A stretch of 64,000 bases of DNA from JAUIIK01 sp041390865 (GCA_041390865.1 JAWKPC010000016.1:1-64000), one strand, 5' to 3'; positions 29,613-41,029 are shown, counted from the first letter of the stretch. Program-made: numbers and translations. The notes: generated by a model not told the origin, from the letters alone.

Positions 29613-30113
29613 CTAGTTCCGCGACGGAAACAGCCCCTGGAGGGCGATACAGAAATTAAGCGCCAGATACGGCTGCATATTCTCGTGAGCCTGGCCGCCC
29701 CCGACGTTACGCACCGTCCCAGCCTGCAAATCAACGAGATTGGATGGATCAGCGTACAGCTCGTTCAGAGAAGCAGCTAGCACGTTGCCTTCCGGGACAG
29801 GCGACGACGGCTGCGCGCTCGAGGTCATCGCCGGGTGCGTGTGCTGAGGCATTTCGTTGACCGAAAGCGTATGCGTCTCTTCACCGGCTTTCTGGCCTTG
29901 CTGGTGCCCGTTGCCGACATGGATTGGTGTCCGGCCACGCAGATCCGGCAACGCGAAGGTCGTCTCGCCGTCTCCACCGTAGGTCGTTCCCAGCAGACTG
30001 TACAGGGATTGGTTCTGATTGATCGGCAGAATCTGGCCGTCGCAGAACGCCCAACCGCGCGGCGCAAAATTGAACCCGACTATACGCACTTCCGCGAGAA
30101 ATGGTTCTGACAT
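29613..30113 (-). CDS. phage tail collar-domain protein (MdpB-type), first of three
   Basis: 166 residues: EVRIVGFNFAPRGWAFCDGQILPINQ, TYGGDGETTFALPDLRGRTPIH, LSVNEMPQHTHPAM and YLALNFCIALQGLFPSRN. It is slightly shorter and more divergent than the other two copies. It begins 40 bases after the giant solenoid gene, with GAGGGTA directly ahead of the ATG, and leads the collar trio. No other phage structural genes (tape measure, baseplate, capsid, integrase) are nearby, so this is not a prophage remnant in any obvious sense. Confidence 0.9.
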   Translation of the reverse strand: MSEPFLAEVRIVGFNFAPRGWAFCDGQILPINQNQSLYSLLGTTYGGDGETTFALPDLRGRTPIHVGNGHQQGQKAGEETHTLSVNEMPQHTHPAMTSSAQPSSPVPEGNVLAASLNELYADPSNLVDLQAGTVRNVGGGQAHENMQPYLALNFCIALQGLFPSRN

Positions 30114-30153
30114 TACCCTCAGTTGCCCTTCCGGTTGCCGCTTGAACTACCGC

Positions 30154-33100
30154 TTATGGTGTCGCACATGTCGCCGCCGTGTAATTGACAGTCGTGCCGC
30201 CGAAAGCGTCAACCGTCGGCGAGCCGGTGTCGGTCCCGGCGACGAAGGCCTCGACATCAGCCGCGATCGTTCCGTTTCCAGCGAATCCCTGAAGCTGGAA
30301 CGTATTGCCGGTGTACTGCTCCAGGAAGTATTCGTCGTCCCCGAATCCAGTCGCCGTCGTGTTGCTGCTGAGATTGACGCAGACAGCGTTGGACTCTCCA
30401 CCAGATCCGTTGCCCGAGAATAGCTGGATGGCATTGAACGCGAAGTTGCCGCCCGTCGTGATGTTGTTGTTGCTCAGTGTAAGATCCGCGGTTCCCGTAC
30501 CAGCGTTCCGGGCACCGCCACGGAAGCCCACTGCAAGTCCGCTGATCGTGTTGTCATCTGCCGAAACGACCGCTGAACCAGTGGCGTCGACAACAACATC
30601 GATACCGAAGCCATTGTTGTTCGCAATCGAGCTTGAGATGGTGTTGCTGTTGACCGTACCACTCATGCTCGCGCTGCCGTTCGATGCGATGTTCACGCCG
30701 GACGAGCCTCGACTCGTTATGCTCGGATTGTTTGACACGTCAAAGGTTGTCGCGGCAGTCCCGGAACCAGAGATGTTGATTGCCAGGTTGCCGTTCACGA
30801 AGCTGCTGCCGGTGATCTGAACGTCGCTGCGGCTGGTGTCTCCGGCATCCACCTGGATGCTGTCTGACGTCTGATCGACGACTGCGGTGAAGGTGCAACT
30901 CGAGACGACCGTCTGGAAGTTCGCGGTGTTGCGGTTCGAAATTGTGACATGATCGCCAGCCACACTGTTCCCACTGTCGGCAAACGCACAATTCTGGAAG
31001 ACTAGCCGGTCCATCGCACCGCCGGGCGCGTTCGTCGCCGCATTGTTCCGGACGAAGACATTGAACTGGCCGCTATCGCGGATCGTGGTGTTGTCGAAGA
31101 CGCTGTCCTCTCCTCCGGCCTGGGTGCCGCGCAGCTGGAAGATGTAGACGCCGGACTCCCAGATCTCATCGCCCGTGTTCTCGATCACGCTGTTCGTGAT
31201 GTCGAGGTTCGTCACCAGGTTCCCGTTGATGCCATGCTGCTGCGTGCCATTGATATCAACATTGGTCAGGCTGACATTCGAGACCGACTGGAGGTGGATC
31301 GCGCCGTTTTCGTCGGTGTTCTCGTTCCCGCCGCTGGTGCCGTCCGATGCCGCACCGTCAGTCTGATTGGCGTTGGCAAACGTCATATTGCTCAACGAGA
31401 TGTTGCTGGCGCTGATGAACTCGGCGCCTCGCTGACCAATATTCTGGATCGTACCGCCCGACCCATCGGTCGTGCCGGCGCCGGTCACAGTGAACGCACC
31501 TGCGCCGGTCGTATTGAGCCGAATACCGTACTGTGCACCGTTGGCGTTGACGCTCAGGAACGTCATGCCGGACGCGCCGATCGTCGTGTTGTTGATGTTG
31601 ATGGCGATACCGGTGCCGGCCGTCGTGCTGACCGTGTTCCCGGTCCCGGTCACGGTCACCGTACCGCCGCCGGTGGCGTTGAAGCCATTGGCCGAGCCGC
31701 TGGTGTCGATATCGAGACCGCCATTGCTGAAGCTGATCGTCGAGCCGGTGTTGTTGATCAGGCTCACTGCCTGGGAGGCCCCGGTATTGAGCGTCTTCGT
31801 GGCGCCGTCGAAGTCAATGGTCGAGCTGCTATTGTTCTCGACCAGCAGGCCCAGGCCGGTGTCGTTGATCGTACCGCCGAGGTTGACCGCTCCACCGGTC
31901 TTGTTTTCGATCGCAACCGACGGCCCGGCACTGTTCGTGATCGAGCCATCGTAGGTGAGGGTCGAGGTATCGGCCGCGCCGACATTCCCGACGCGCACCG
32001 ACGAGCCGGTGACGCCGCTGATACTGCCTCCGTTGATCGTGAACGTACCGGTCGAGCCGTTGACGAACAGGCCGTCACCGGTCGCATTCGTGATCGTCAA
32101 AGCTGAGATCGTCACCGTTCCGGCAACCTGGTCGAACTTCACGCCGAAGGTCGGGCTGCCAACCGACGTGACGGAACCAAACGTTAGCGCCGTCGTAAGC
32201 GGGTCAAGGAACGTCGCCGGGCCGCCGTTCGTGTCGATTGAACCGCCCGTGCTACCAAGAACGAACGTGGTCCCGAGCCCCTTGGTGTCGACTTCCAGGC
32301 CGGTGCCGGAATCGTTGAAGATATTCAGCGTACCGAAACCGAGGTCTCCGGATGGATTCAGGAACGATATGCCGTCGCCCTGGACGCGTTGGGCTCCGGC
32401 CGTCCCCTGGCCGATCTGTGTCGTGCCGGTGGCCGCTGCCTGCGTGCCGGAGAGCGAGGAACCGGACGCGTCGAAGGTGACCCGGTCGAAGAGCATGCCG
32501 CCGTTCGTCCCGTTCGCCGTGACCGTGTTGGCATCCAGCGATGTCACGATCGTCGAATCCGCACCGGCGCCGGTCATCTCGACCGTCGAGACCGCCGTCG
32601 TCGATTGAAGGGTGCTGTTGTCGAGATTCGCCACAAGAGCAGCAGAGTTCCCGCCATCGTTGGATTCGACGGCGTGATTCGTGGCCGTGATCGCGAGATT
32701 CGACAGCGCAGCGGTGAACGGACCCGTTCCGGCAGCGTTGATGAAGACACCCCGGCCATCCGGCGCGGTAGTCTGGCCGATCTCGACCGAATCGACGGAG
32801 AACGACGTGCTCGTCGCGTCGACGCCGTCGCCAGTCGTGTCGTCGATCGTGCCGTCGTTGATATTGACCGTTCCCGTATTTGTGCCGAGGTTGACACCGT
32901 CATCTCCGGTCGTGTCGATGTCGACGGCAGCGAAGGTGTAGGTCCCGGCCGAGCCATCGATATCGATCCCCGAATTCGTCGCGTTCAGAATTCGCGCATC
33001 GTTGCTCGTTCCGGCGTTCCCATCGTCGATCGTGAACGTGCTCCCGCCACCGATACTATCGATGTCGATGCCTTCGGCCGGACTATTCGTGCTGCTGACG

Positions 33101-36100
33101 CTGGTGAAGGACGCGCCGAGGCCGGTGTTCGCCAGGTCGAGCGCGGCCGCGCCGGTCGTATCGACCGAGCCGGCCGACACGTTCACACGAGCAGCTCCAT
33201 CGACGTTGATGCCGATCGTGTTCGTCGTATCGACGTCGATCAGGGTGAATGTATTGAACGATGTGCCGCCCGTGATGTTGATGCCGGGGCCGGTCGAGGG
33301 ATTCGTCACGGTCAGATTGCCAAAGGTGAATGCAGCACTGCTGCCGTTGACGATATCGACGCCGGCGTCGCCGCCGTTGAGGATGACCGTACCGTTGAAG
33401 TTGTACTGGCTTCCGTCAGCATTATCGAACTGCAGCCGTCGCCATTCGTAGCCGTGACTGAACCGCTGAACGTCGAATTCCCGCCAGCGTGCCCGTTCGT
33501 TACCCGGTAGGCGCTCTGATTCTCGGCCTGGGAGATCGAGCTGGATCCCTGGAAGACGAGCGTTGTCGTGCCGCCATTGACGTCGACGGCAGCCGCCGCG
33601 GCGGTATCGATGATGTGGGTGTTGGCAAACGTAAAGTCGCCGCTGCCGCCATCGACGTCGACGCCCTCGTCTCCGGTCAGCTCAGTGTCGGCGGAGACCA
33701 CCACCGATTGGCCGACATTGTTCAGGTAGATGCCCGTCCCGGAACCGCCGTCCTGGATCGCGTCGGTAACCGAGCCGTCGAAGGTGATTGTGTTTCCGGA
33801 CGCGGTGCTGGAGATCTCGATGACGTCATTGGCATCGTTCGCCAGCGTCCCGCTGTAGGTGATCGCCGGCGAGTTGGTCCCGTTCCCGGCCACATGGAAG
33901 GCGTCGCCCGTCGGGTTCGTAATGCTCGTATTGGCGCCGAAGGTGAACGTCCCGTTGGAGCCGGCGAGAATGTCGATGCCCGCATCGCCGCCGTTGAGCG
34001 TCGACGTCCCGTTGAAGTTGTAGGTGCCGTCGGCGTTGTCGAACTGCAATCCGTCACCGTCCGTCGCCGTGATCGTCGATCCCGGTTGGAACGTCATCGT
34101 GCCGGTATGAGCATCGCTGACGCCGACGGCGGAGACGGTCGCGGCATTGACCGCGATCGAGCCGGAGTAGTCGACGTCTGCCGCGCCCCCCTGAATCTGG
34201 ATGGCGTAGTTCAACGTCTGGCTGGAGAGCGTCGTATTCGCGCTCATCGTGAAGCCGCCGTCGGAGTTGAAGATCAGGAATCCGTCGGCAGTCCCCGTCA
34301 TCGTCGTCGTGCCGAGGAAGTTGTAGGTTCCATCCGCATTGTCGAAGTACGCAGACTGGACGTTGCTCGCCTGAAGCGTTCCGTTCTGGAACGTCTTCGT
34401 GCCCGTATCGTTCATCACTTCGATGAACTGCCCGCCGGTGGCGTTGATATCGCCGTTATAGGTCAGCGTGCCGGAGTCGCCGGACGCGCTAAACGCAATG
34501 CCCGGGCTCGAATGGACGACCGACGAATCCGCATCGAAGTCGAACTCACCGGCGTTGTTTGCGAACTCCAGACTCTCGCCGTCAACTGGCGTCGTCGCGC
34601 CAACATCGAGGTTGTTAATGTCGAAGGTCGAGCCGGCGACCGAGCCGGTGGCTCGGAATCCATCACCGGTTCCGTCGTCGATCGCGACGTCGTTGAGCGT
34701 GCTGGTCGAACCCGCCTGGGCGTCTTCCAGCAGAATTCCAGCATCAGTGGCGCCTTCAATATCCGCGCGCTCGATGAGCAGGCTGCCGGTGATGTTGCTG
34801 ATCGAGATGCTGATGCTCGACCCCGCACTGGCGACGTCCTGAATGACCGTGTTCTCGGCGTTCAGCTCGATATCCCCACCAACGTTGTCGAACGTCGCAT
34901 TCGTGATCGTCGTATCGGTCGACGGAGTGATAATGATCCCGGCGCCGCCCATATTCGTGATCGTTACCTGATCGACATTCGTCCCGGACGCCCCGCTCAG
35001 CGCAGCAATGCCGCGGGTCGCGTTGTCCAGCGTCAGGCCGGTGATCAAGTTGTCGTCGGCAATCGGCACAATGTCACCGGAACCTGGCAGGCTGATGACA
35101 GGATTCGTCGTTGCGCCTGGCAACGCGCGGCTGAATGGCGGCAAGGTGAAGCCCGTCACTGTCGCCAGATCAACACCCTGGCCAATGAGCTGCTGCTCGT
35201 TCTGCAGCGCGCCAAATGCATCGCTGTAACTTCCTTCGTAGACGAAGATCGTGTCGCCGGCGTCGTCGGCCGCCAGCGAGTTGAAATTGGCGATCGTATC
35301 GAAGGGATCGGTGATCGTCCCGCTCCCGGGACCGGCGGCGCTGTCGTCGATGAACCAGATGACCTCCGACACGGTGATCGTCACGGTCGCGGTATCGCTG
35401 CCGCCGGGGTTGGTCAGCGTATAGGTGAAGGTATCGTCACCCTCGAATCCGGGCGGCGGGGTGTAGTCGAACGTCCCATCCGGGTTGATCTGGACGGTCC
35501 CGCCGTTGGCGCTCGGATTCTGATAGGTGTCGAGCGATCCGCTTTCAAGCTCGTCGTTGGCGAACAGACCGTCGGAGATGTTCCCGACATCAATGCCGAC
35601 GTTGCCCAACGAGTCGAACGCGTCATCCACGGCATCCGGCGGAGGAATGTTGATGATTCCGAGGAACTCGTTGCCCCGGCAACCGGTCGGAGTGGAGCTG
35701 TAGCGGAATCTGGAGGTGTAGGGATTAACGCAGAGGTAAAACGGCAGATCGTCGGGGGCATCCAACGTCAACTCGCCGGTATTGCAGCCAGACGCCATCG
35801 CCAGTCGCACCGCGCCGGTGTAGTAACTGGCGCAAAGCGTGTAGGGCATGCTGTTCAACGTATCGAAGGTGGTTTCGGAGGTAGGGTTGCAGGTCTGGTT
35901 GGGCGGCAGGTAGCGCAGCTGTCCGGTGTAGATGCTCCGACAGGCCTGGGTGATCTCGACCGGAATCGGTTGGGCCGTCGCGTCGTTCGACCCCGGGAGC
36001 AAAACAGCTCCCACTGCGAGAACGACGATCGCCAACACGATTCGCCGCGTGCGCCCTGTCATCAGCATACCCCGCAATGCTTTGTCACGATCGTTTTTCA

Positions 36101-36101
36101 A
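30154..36101 (-). CDS. giant secreted beta-solenoid surface protein with triple YTG repeat (one frameshift)
   Basis: Two abutting frames (33312-36101, 929 aa; 30154-33309, 1,051 aa) join through one indel near 33430: ATNGDG continues in the other frame as LQFDNADGSQYNFNG and then reaches TVTNPSTGPG. The full product is about 1,980 residues. Order: export helix (about 15-44); three C-x3-Y-T-G...C repeats (Cys 54/71, 90/106, 124/141); a cadherin/Ig-like tandem domain (about 155-250) with NPDGTFDYTPPPGFEGDDTF; the WFIDDSAAGPGSG...FDTIANFNSL entry of a right-handed beta-helix; then many Asn/Thr/Gly/Asp-rich solenoid rungs to the end. It is a likely cell-surface adhesin or filament. It starts at a TTG (36101), with ATG at 36068 as an alternative, and heads the collar operon. 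The antisense strand is unusually open but has no coding character. Confidence 0.85.
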
Positions 36102-36253
36102 GCCATTGTGCTGATTGTACAGAGATTTTCGCCGATTTCTCGTCGGGCAGGTACTAATTCGCCAGATGCTTCGGAACAGTAAGCCCGCTCGAAGGTTCAG
36201 TCGCTCGGAGGGCGAAGCCCGCGTGCTACACTGCGCCGATCAGATTCGAGCGT

Positions 36254-37878
36254 ATGTCCGTCAGGAGGCGCCCTGTGGCCCGCGTCGACCAGACTCTACT
36301 GACCCCGTTGTCGTTCCTCGAACGATCGGCTCTCGCACTGCCGGGGCGAATCGCGATCGTCCATGGTGATCTGCACTATACCTATAAGGAAATGGCGGAT
36401 GCGGCGACGCGCCTGGCTCGCGCGCTCCAGGCATCGGGCATCGAGCCGGGAGACCGCGTTGCCTACCTTTGTCCGAATATCCCGGAGATGCTCATCGCCC
36501 ACTTCGGCGTCCCGCTTGCCCACGCGGTGCTGGTCGCGATCAACACCCGACTGTCGGCCGGGGAGGTCGAATACATCCTGAATCATTCCGGAGCGAAGAT
36601 TCTCATCGTCGACACCGGCCTGATGGCGACGGTCGCTCCGAATCACGACAAGCTCGAAACGGTTGAGGAGATCATCTACATCGATGATGCCGGAATCCCG
36701 CCCGCCTTCGATGCGACCAGTTTCGAGAGCTTCATCGAGCGCGGCGCAGACGACCCGCTGCCCTGGAGAGTCGACGACGAAGACCGGATCATTTCGATCA
36801 ACTACACCTCCGGAACGACCGGCCGGCCGAAGGGCGTCATGTACTCTCATCGCGGCGCTTATCTGAACGCCCTCGGCGAGGTCATCCATTCGCACCGGCA
36901 CACCACGGTCTACCTCTGGACGCTGCCGATGTTCCACTGCAACGGCTGGTGCACGACCTGGGGCGTGACCGGCATCGGCGGGACGCACATCTGCCTGACA
37001 GTCGAAGCCTGCTTCAGGCCAGATCTGCACCAGATTCACGCGCGCAACGTGACCCACCTCAATGCCGCTCCTGACCGTCCTGATCATGATGGCGAACCAT
37101 CCGACGCCCATCCAGTCGAGAACGGGTCTCGTGGTCACGACGGCCGGCGCGCCACCGGAGCCCGACCCCGATCGATCAGCTCTGAACTGCTGGGCATGGG
37201 AGGTCGTTCACTTCTACGGCCTGACCGAGACTCCATGGCCCCTACCGGTGAGCGAGAAGCAGTAATGAGGCTTCAAGAGCGAATCGGAGCGCGCCAGGCT
37301 GCTGGCACGCCAGGGTATCGCCTTCACCGTCAGCGATCCGATCCGGTCGTCGACGAGAATGAACGACGTCCCGCGCGACGCCAAGACCCTCGGCGAGGTC
37401 GTGATGCGCGGCAATATCGTCATGGCCGGTTATTACAACGACCCTGACGCGACGAACGAGGCGTTCCGCGGCTGGTTCCATAGCGGCGAGACTGAAGGCC
37501 CGCATCCCGATCGGGCATATCGAGCTGCGCGACCGCAAGAAGGACGTCATCATCTCGGGCGGGGAGAACATCCTCGACGATCGAAATCGAGCAGGCTATT
37601 GCAGGTTCTGGAGTGCCGTCGTCTCGATGCCGCACGAGAAATGGGGCGAGCGTCCGAAAGCGTTCGTCATCTGTAAGGACGGCCAGCTGACGAGCGACGT
37701 CGAGATCATCGCTCACGTCCGCAACAGCATCGCCCACTTCAAGGCCCCCGACGCCGTCGATTTCGTTACCGAGCTACCGAAGACAGCGACCGGCAAGATC
37801 CAGAAGTTCGTCTTGCGTGAGGCGGAGTGGGCAGGCTACGAAACGCGGATCTACGGAGGAACCACCCGGAATATCTAA
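36254..37878 (+). pseudogene. long/medium-chain acyl-CoA synthetase, multiply frameshifted
   Basis: A full-length ANL-family ligase can be traced. It begins LTPLSFLERSALALPGRIAI, with P-loop NYTSGTTGRPKGVMYSHRG and PMFHCNGWCTTW intact, in the frame of 36254. From about 37060 it moves to a second frame (GLVVTTAGAPPEPD, EVVHFYGLTET). It then passes through AFTVSDPIRVVDE, MRGNIVMAGYYNDPDATNEAFRGWFHSG and ELRDRKKDVIISGGENIS, and ends PHEKWGERPKAFVI...PKTATGKIQKFVLRE in the last frame. At least five indels lie between 37050 and 37630. The expected length is about 540 residues. It resembles fatty-acyl-CoA synthetases that use the HCNGW motif. The 5' half is clean, so the lesions are clustered. Confidence 0.82.
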
Positions 37879-37938
37879 CTCGCCATACTGTCGATCGTTC
37901 GACGGCATGCCCGGAAACAGGCCAACGATAGAGTCGAT

Positions 37939-40584
37939 ATGTCTTCCACTGACACCAGTTCAACCAAGCTCTCCGATCATCCGCTGCTCGAGCGTACCCG
38001 TCACCTCGACGAGCTCGGTGTTTATCTCAGGGACGCCGGGGATGGGCGAGGCAGCGTCGTCTTCATAGGGGGCAATGCGGGCATCGGCAAGACCGCCCTC
38101 GTCCGCGAGTTCGCCGGGCAGGCGGCGAACCAGGGCAGCCGGGTTCTCATCGGCGCCTGCGATCCACTTTCGACCAGAGAACCGCTCGCCCCGCTCTTCG
38201 ACATCCTGGACGAAGCACCTGCCGAAACGAGAGACCGGCTGCGAAACGCGGACAGCCGGATCACCCGCTTCAGGGTGTTCCTGGAGGCGCTCGACGCCCC
38301 GCCGCGGCCCTGCCTGGCGATCTTCGAGGACGTCCACTGGGCCGACGAGGCGACACTGGACCTGCTTCGCTACGTCGGCCGGCGGATCAGGGAGACCCAT
38401 GCCTTGCTCGTCGCAACCTACCGCAACGACGAAGTCGGCTCCGATCACCCCTTGCGGATCGTGCTCGGCGACGTCGCAAGCCTCGGCACAAGCCACCGCA
38501 TGCGTGTTCCGGCGCTCAGCGAGAGCGCGGTCGGAATTCTCGCGGAAGGCAGCAACTTCGACCCGAACGAGCTGTACCAGCTCACGGGCGGCAACCCGTT
38601 CTTCGTTACGGAGATCCTCGCCACGGATCAGGAGGGCATTCCCCCAACCGTCCGCGACGCTGTCCTGGCCCGGGCATCGCGCCTCTCTGACCGCGGACGC
38701 GCGACCCTCGGCGCAGCGGCCGTCATCGGCTCACCGGGGGAGATCTGGCTGGTGACCGGAATTCTGGGTGCGGCGCAAAGCGCCATCGACGAGTGCATCG
38801 AAGCAGGAATGCTCGAGATTGACCGGGAGTCCTACCGGTTCCGGCACGAGATCGCCCGCCAGGCAATCCTCGAATCGATCGCCCCAAGCCATCTTGCCAT
38901 CCTGCACGCCCAGACGCTCCGCAAGCTGGAACAGTCGCCGACCAGCCGCTCCAAGCTGGCCCGGCTGGCCCACCATGCCGAAGCAAGCGGCCATAGAGAA
39001 GCAGTGCTGCGGTACGCCCCTGAAGCTGCCCGGACGGCTTCGGCCCTTCGTTCGCATCGTGAAGCGGCAGATCAGTTCGAACGCGCTATCCGGTTCGCCG
39101 GGGACCTCGACTCCGAAAAACGAGCGAAACTCCTCGAAGAGTACGCCCAGGAGTGCTACGTCACCGACCGGATGGAAGCATCAATCCGGGCGCGCCGCGA
39201 TGCGCTCGAGATCTGGCGCAAGCTGGGTGATCCCTTTCGAGAAGGCGAAAACCTCTACCGGATGGCAAGAGTCCTCGTGCTGGCCGGGCAAAATGCCGAA
39301 GCCGAGGAGGCGAGCAAGGCGGCTATCGATGTGCTGGAACGGCAAGACCCGAGCCCCGAGCTTGCTGCCGCCTCTCAGGTCCAGGCTCACCGGCGGATGC
39401 TCAACCGGGACAATGCCGACGCTCTCGCGAGAGGCAGGCAGGCGATCGAGCTAGCGGAACGAACCGGCGCGCGAGAGGCGCTGATCTCCGTCTACAACAC
39501 CGTCGGTTCCGCCATGCTGGTCTCGAACGACCATGAAGGACGCCGCTACCTCGAACGCAGCGTCCGCATGGCGAGGGACGCCGGGCTCGACGAATCCGTC
39601 GCGTCCGCCTACGGAAATCTCGGCTCGGCATCCGGCGAGATCTACGATTTCGAGCAAGCAGATCACTACCTCGAAGAGGGCATTGCCTACTGCATCGAGC
39701 GCGATCTGGATTTCGAACGGAACTATATGCAGGCGTGGCTGGCCCTGTCTCACCTCCACCAGGGACGCTGGTCCCGGGCGAGCGCGATCGCGTCCACGCT
39801 CCTACGCTACCCGGGCCTTTCCCCGATCAGCCGGATCATGGCCCAGGTCGCTCTCGGACGCATCCGGGCCCGGCGCGGTGATCCGGAAGCATGGCCGCTT
39901 CTTGACGAAGCACTGGAGGCTGCCCGAAAGACCGCCACGCTCCAGCGCCTGGGGCCGGTCCATTCCGCCCGCGCCGAAGCCGCCTGGCTGGAAGGTGATC
40001 ATGATCGAACGCGAGAAGAGGCGAACCAGGCGTTCGAACTGGCCGTTCGTCAGGGGCATCAATGGTTCATCGGAGAGATGGCCTACTGGCGCTGGAAGTC
40101 CGGAGATCTCGACGACGCGCCGGAAGGCGCCGCCGAGCCTTATGCACTGCAAATGCACGGCGACGCTCGGACCGCGGCGGCACGCTGGAGCGTCCTGAAG
40201 TGTCCCTATGAAGCGGCCCGAGCGATGGCGGAGAGCGACGACATTTCGTCCGTGCGGCTAGCGTTCGAAGAACTCGATTCGCTCGGAGCGGTCCCTGCCC
40301 GAACTGCCGTCGCCCAACGTTTACGGGAGCTGGGAGTCCAGGAAGTCCCGCGCGGGTCACGGCCCACCACCCTGGCGAACCCCGCCCAGCTCACGAGGAG
40401 GCAGATCGAGGTCGCGGAGCTCATCGCGCGCGGCTGCACGAACGGTCAGATCGCCGAGCGGCTGTACATCTCCCCCAAAACGGTCGAGAACCACATCACG
40501 GCTATCTTCTCAAAGCTGGAAGTCGACAATAGAATCGAAGCGGTGAAGGAAATTTCCCGACTCGGCATCTTCCAGGCAAAATAG
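37939..40584 (+). CDS. LAL-type transcriptional regulator (AAA ATPase + LuxR HTH)
   Basis: 881 residues, intact. An N-terminal ATPase domain has Walker A GGNAGIGKTALV (about 43-54) and Walker B CLAIFEDVHWAD. A long helical, TPR-like middle (about 370-780) follows, and the C-terminal GerE/LuxR helix-turn-helix is QLTRRQIEVAELIARGCTN...SPKTVENHITAIFSKL (last 65 residues). These large ATP-binding LuxR regulators usually activate transcription after sensing an inducer. The target is unknown, but the DUF4242 gene downstream, with an inverted repeat (40603-40620) between them, is a natural candidate. Confidence 0.92.
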   Translation: MSSTDTSSTKLSDHPLLERTRHLDELGVYLRDAGDGRGSVVFIGGNAGIGKTALVREFAGQAANQGSRVLIGACDPLSTREPLAPLFDILDEAPAETRDRLRNADSRITRFRVFLEALDAPPRPCLAIFEDVHWADEATLDLLRYVGRRIRETHALLVATYRNDEVGSDHPLRIVLGDVASLGTSHRMRVPALSESAVGILAEGSNFDPNELYQLTGGNPFFVTEILATDQEGIPPTVRDAVLARASRLSDRGRATLGAAAVIGSPGEIWLVTGILGAAQSAIDECIEAGMLEIDRESYRFRHEIARQAILESIAPSHLAILHAQTLRKLEQSPTSRSKLARLAHHAEASGHREAVLRYAPEAARTASALRSHREAADQFERAIRFAGDLDSEKRAKLLEEYAQECYVTDRMEASIRARRDALEIWRKLGDPFREGENLYRMARVLVLAGQNAEAEEASKAAIDVLERQDPSPELAAASQVQAHRRMLNRDNADALARGRQAIELAERTGAREALISVYNTVGSAMLVSNDHEGRRYLERSVRMARDAGLDESVASAYGNLGSASGEIYDFEQADHYLEEGIAYCIERDLDFERNYMQAWLALSHLHQGRWSRASAIASTLLRYPGLSPISRIMAQVALGRIRARRGDPEAWPLLDEALEAARKTATLQRLGPVHSARAEAAWLEGDHDRTREEANQAFELAVRQGHQWFIGEMAYWRWKSGDLDDAPEGAAEPYALQMHGDARTAAARWSVLKCPYEAARAMAESDDISSVRLAFEELDSLGAVPARTAVAQRLRELGVQEVPRGSRPTTLANPAQLTRRQIEVAELIARGCTNGQIAERLYISPKTVENHITAIFSKLEVDNRIEAVKEISRLGIFQAK

Positions 40585-40602
40585 GGGACCGGCACGCCCA
40601 AA

Positions 40603-40620
40603 ATCAGGGCATTCCCTGAT
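40603..40620. promoter_or_regulatory. perfect inverted repeat between the LuxR gene and the DUF4242 gene
   Basis: ATCAGGG-CATT-CCCTGAT, seven paired bases with a four-base spacer, 20 bases after the regulator's stop and 75 bases before the DUF4242 start. It could be an operator for the adjacent LAL regulator or a small hairpin; there is no T-run. Confidence 0.35.
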
Positions 40621-40694
40621 ACACAAGGGACTTCTGCCGTCAGATCATGGAGACGTCGAACTGACGGTCCGTGAAGACAGACAGGAGAGGTCCG

Positions 40695-40967
40695 ATGCCC
40701 CGCTACCTGGTTCAGCGAACATTCCCCGATGGACTCGAGATCCCGATCAATGACGAGGGAGCCGGCGTGTGCATGAACGTCGTCGGCAATAACGGGTCCC
40801 GGAATGTCACCTGGGTTCATTCGTACGTCAGCGAGGATAAGCAGCAAACATTCTGCATCTACGACGCTCCCGACCCGGAGGCAATCCGCGACGTCGCCGA
40901 AATGAACGGCCTGCCGGTCGACAAGATCACGAAGGTGAGCGTCCTCGACCCATACTTCTACCAGTAG
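40695..40967 (+). CDS. DUF4242 family protein (SCO4226-like)
   Basis: 90 residues from the ATG at 40695, chosen because GGAGAGG stands four bases upstream; a GTG at 40671 is also in frame. The sequence is typical of DUF4242: RYLVQRTFPDGLEI, NGSRNVTWVHSYVSEDK, FCIYDAPDPEAIRDVA, GLPVDKITKVSVLDPYFY. The family forms ferredoxin-like dimers, and one member (SCO4226) binds nickel. A metal role here is possible but not shown. It is a single gene with its own terminator (40993-41029). Confidence 0.85.
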   Translation: MPRYLVQRTFPDGLEIPINDEGAGVCMNVVGNNGSRNVTWVHSYVSEDKQQTFCIYDAPDPEAIRDVAEMNGLPVDKITKVSVLDPYFYQ

Positions 40968-40992
40968 CATCCATCCCTAGCCGGTCAATCGA

Positions 40993-41029
40993 AAACAGCC
41001 TCCGTTGTAGAACGGGGGCCGTTTTCTTT
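40993..41029 (+). terminator. intrinsic terminator after the DUF4242 gene
   Basis: Stem CCTCCGTT / AACGGGGG (40999-41006 and 41011-41018, one G-T pair) with loop GTAG, followed by CCGTTTTCTTTG. This is a good rho-independent shape about 30 bases after the stop codon. Confidence 0.7.

Noticed and set aside
27504..30113. Collar trio as a prophage or tailocin remnant
   Set aside because: No tape-measure, sheath, baseplate, capsid, lysis or integrase genes within the window; an acetyltransferase and an exported solenoid share the operon instead.
28546..30113. Diversity-generating retroelement acting on the collar proteins
   Set aside because: No reverse transcriptase or template-repeat copy was found in the window.
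31234..33510. Further long plus-strand frames (290 and 373 aa) opposite the solenoid gene
   Set aside because: Same low-complexity antisense pattern; the minus strand reads as a coherent Asn/Thr/Gly solenoid.
33489..36182. 897-residue open frame on the plus strand, antisense to the solenoid gene
   Set aside because: Composition is Arg/Val/Gly/Asp-rich and repetitive, mirroring the repeat codons of the sense gene; no domain, no ribosome site. Shadow of a GC-rich repeat gene.
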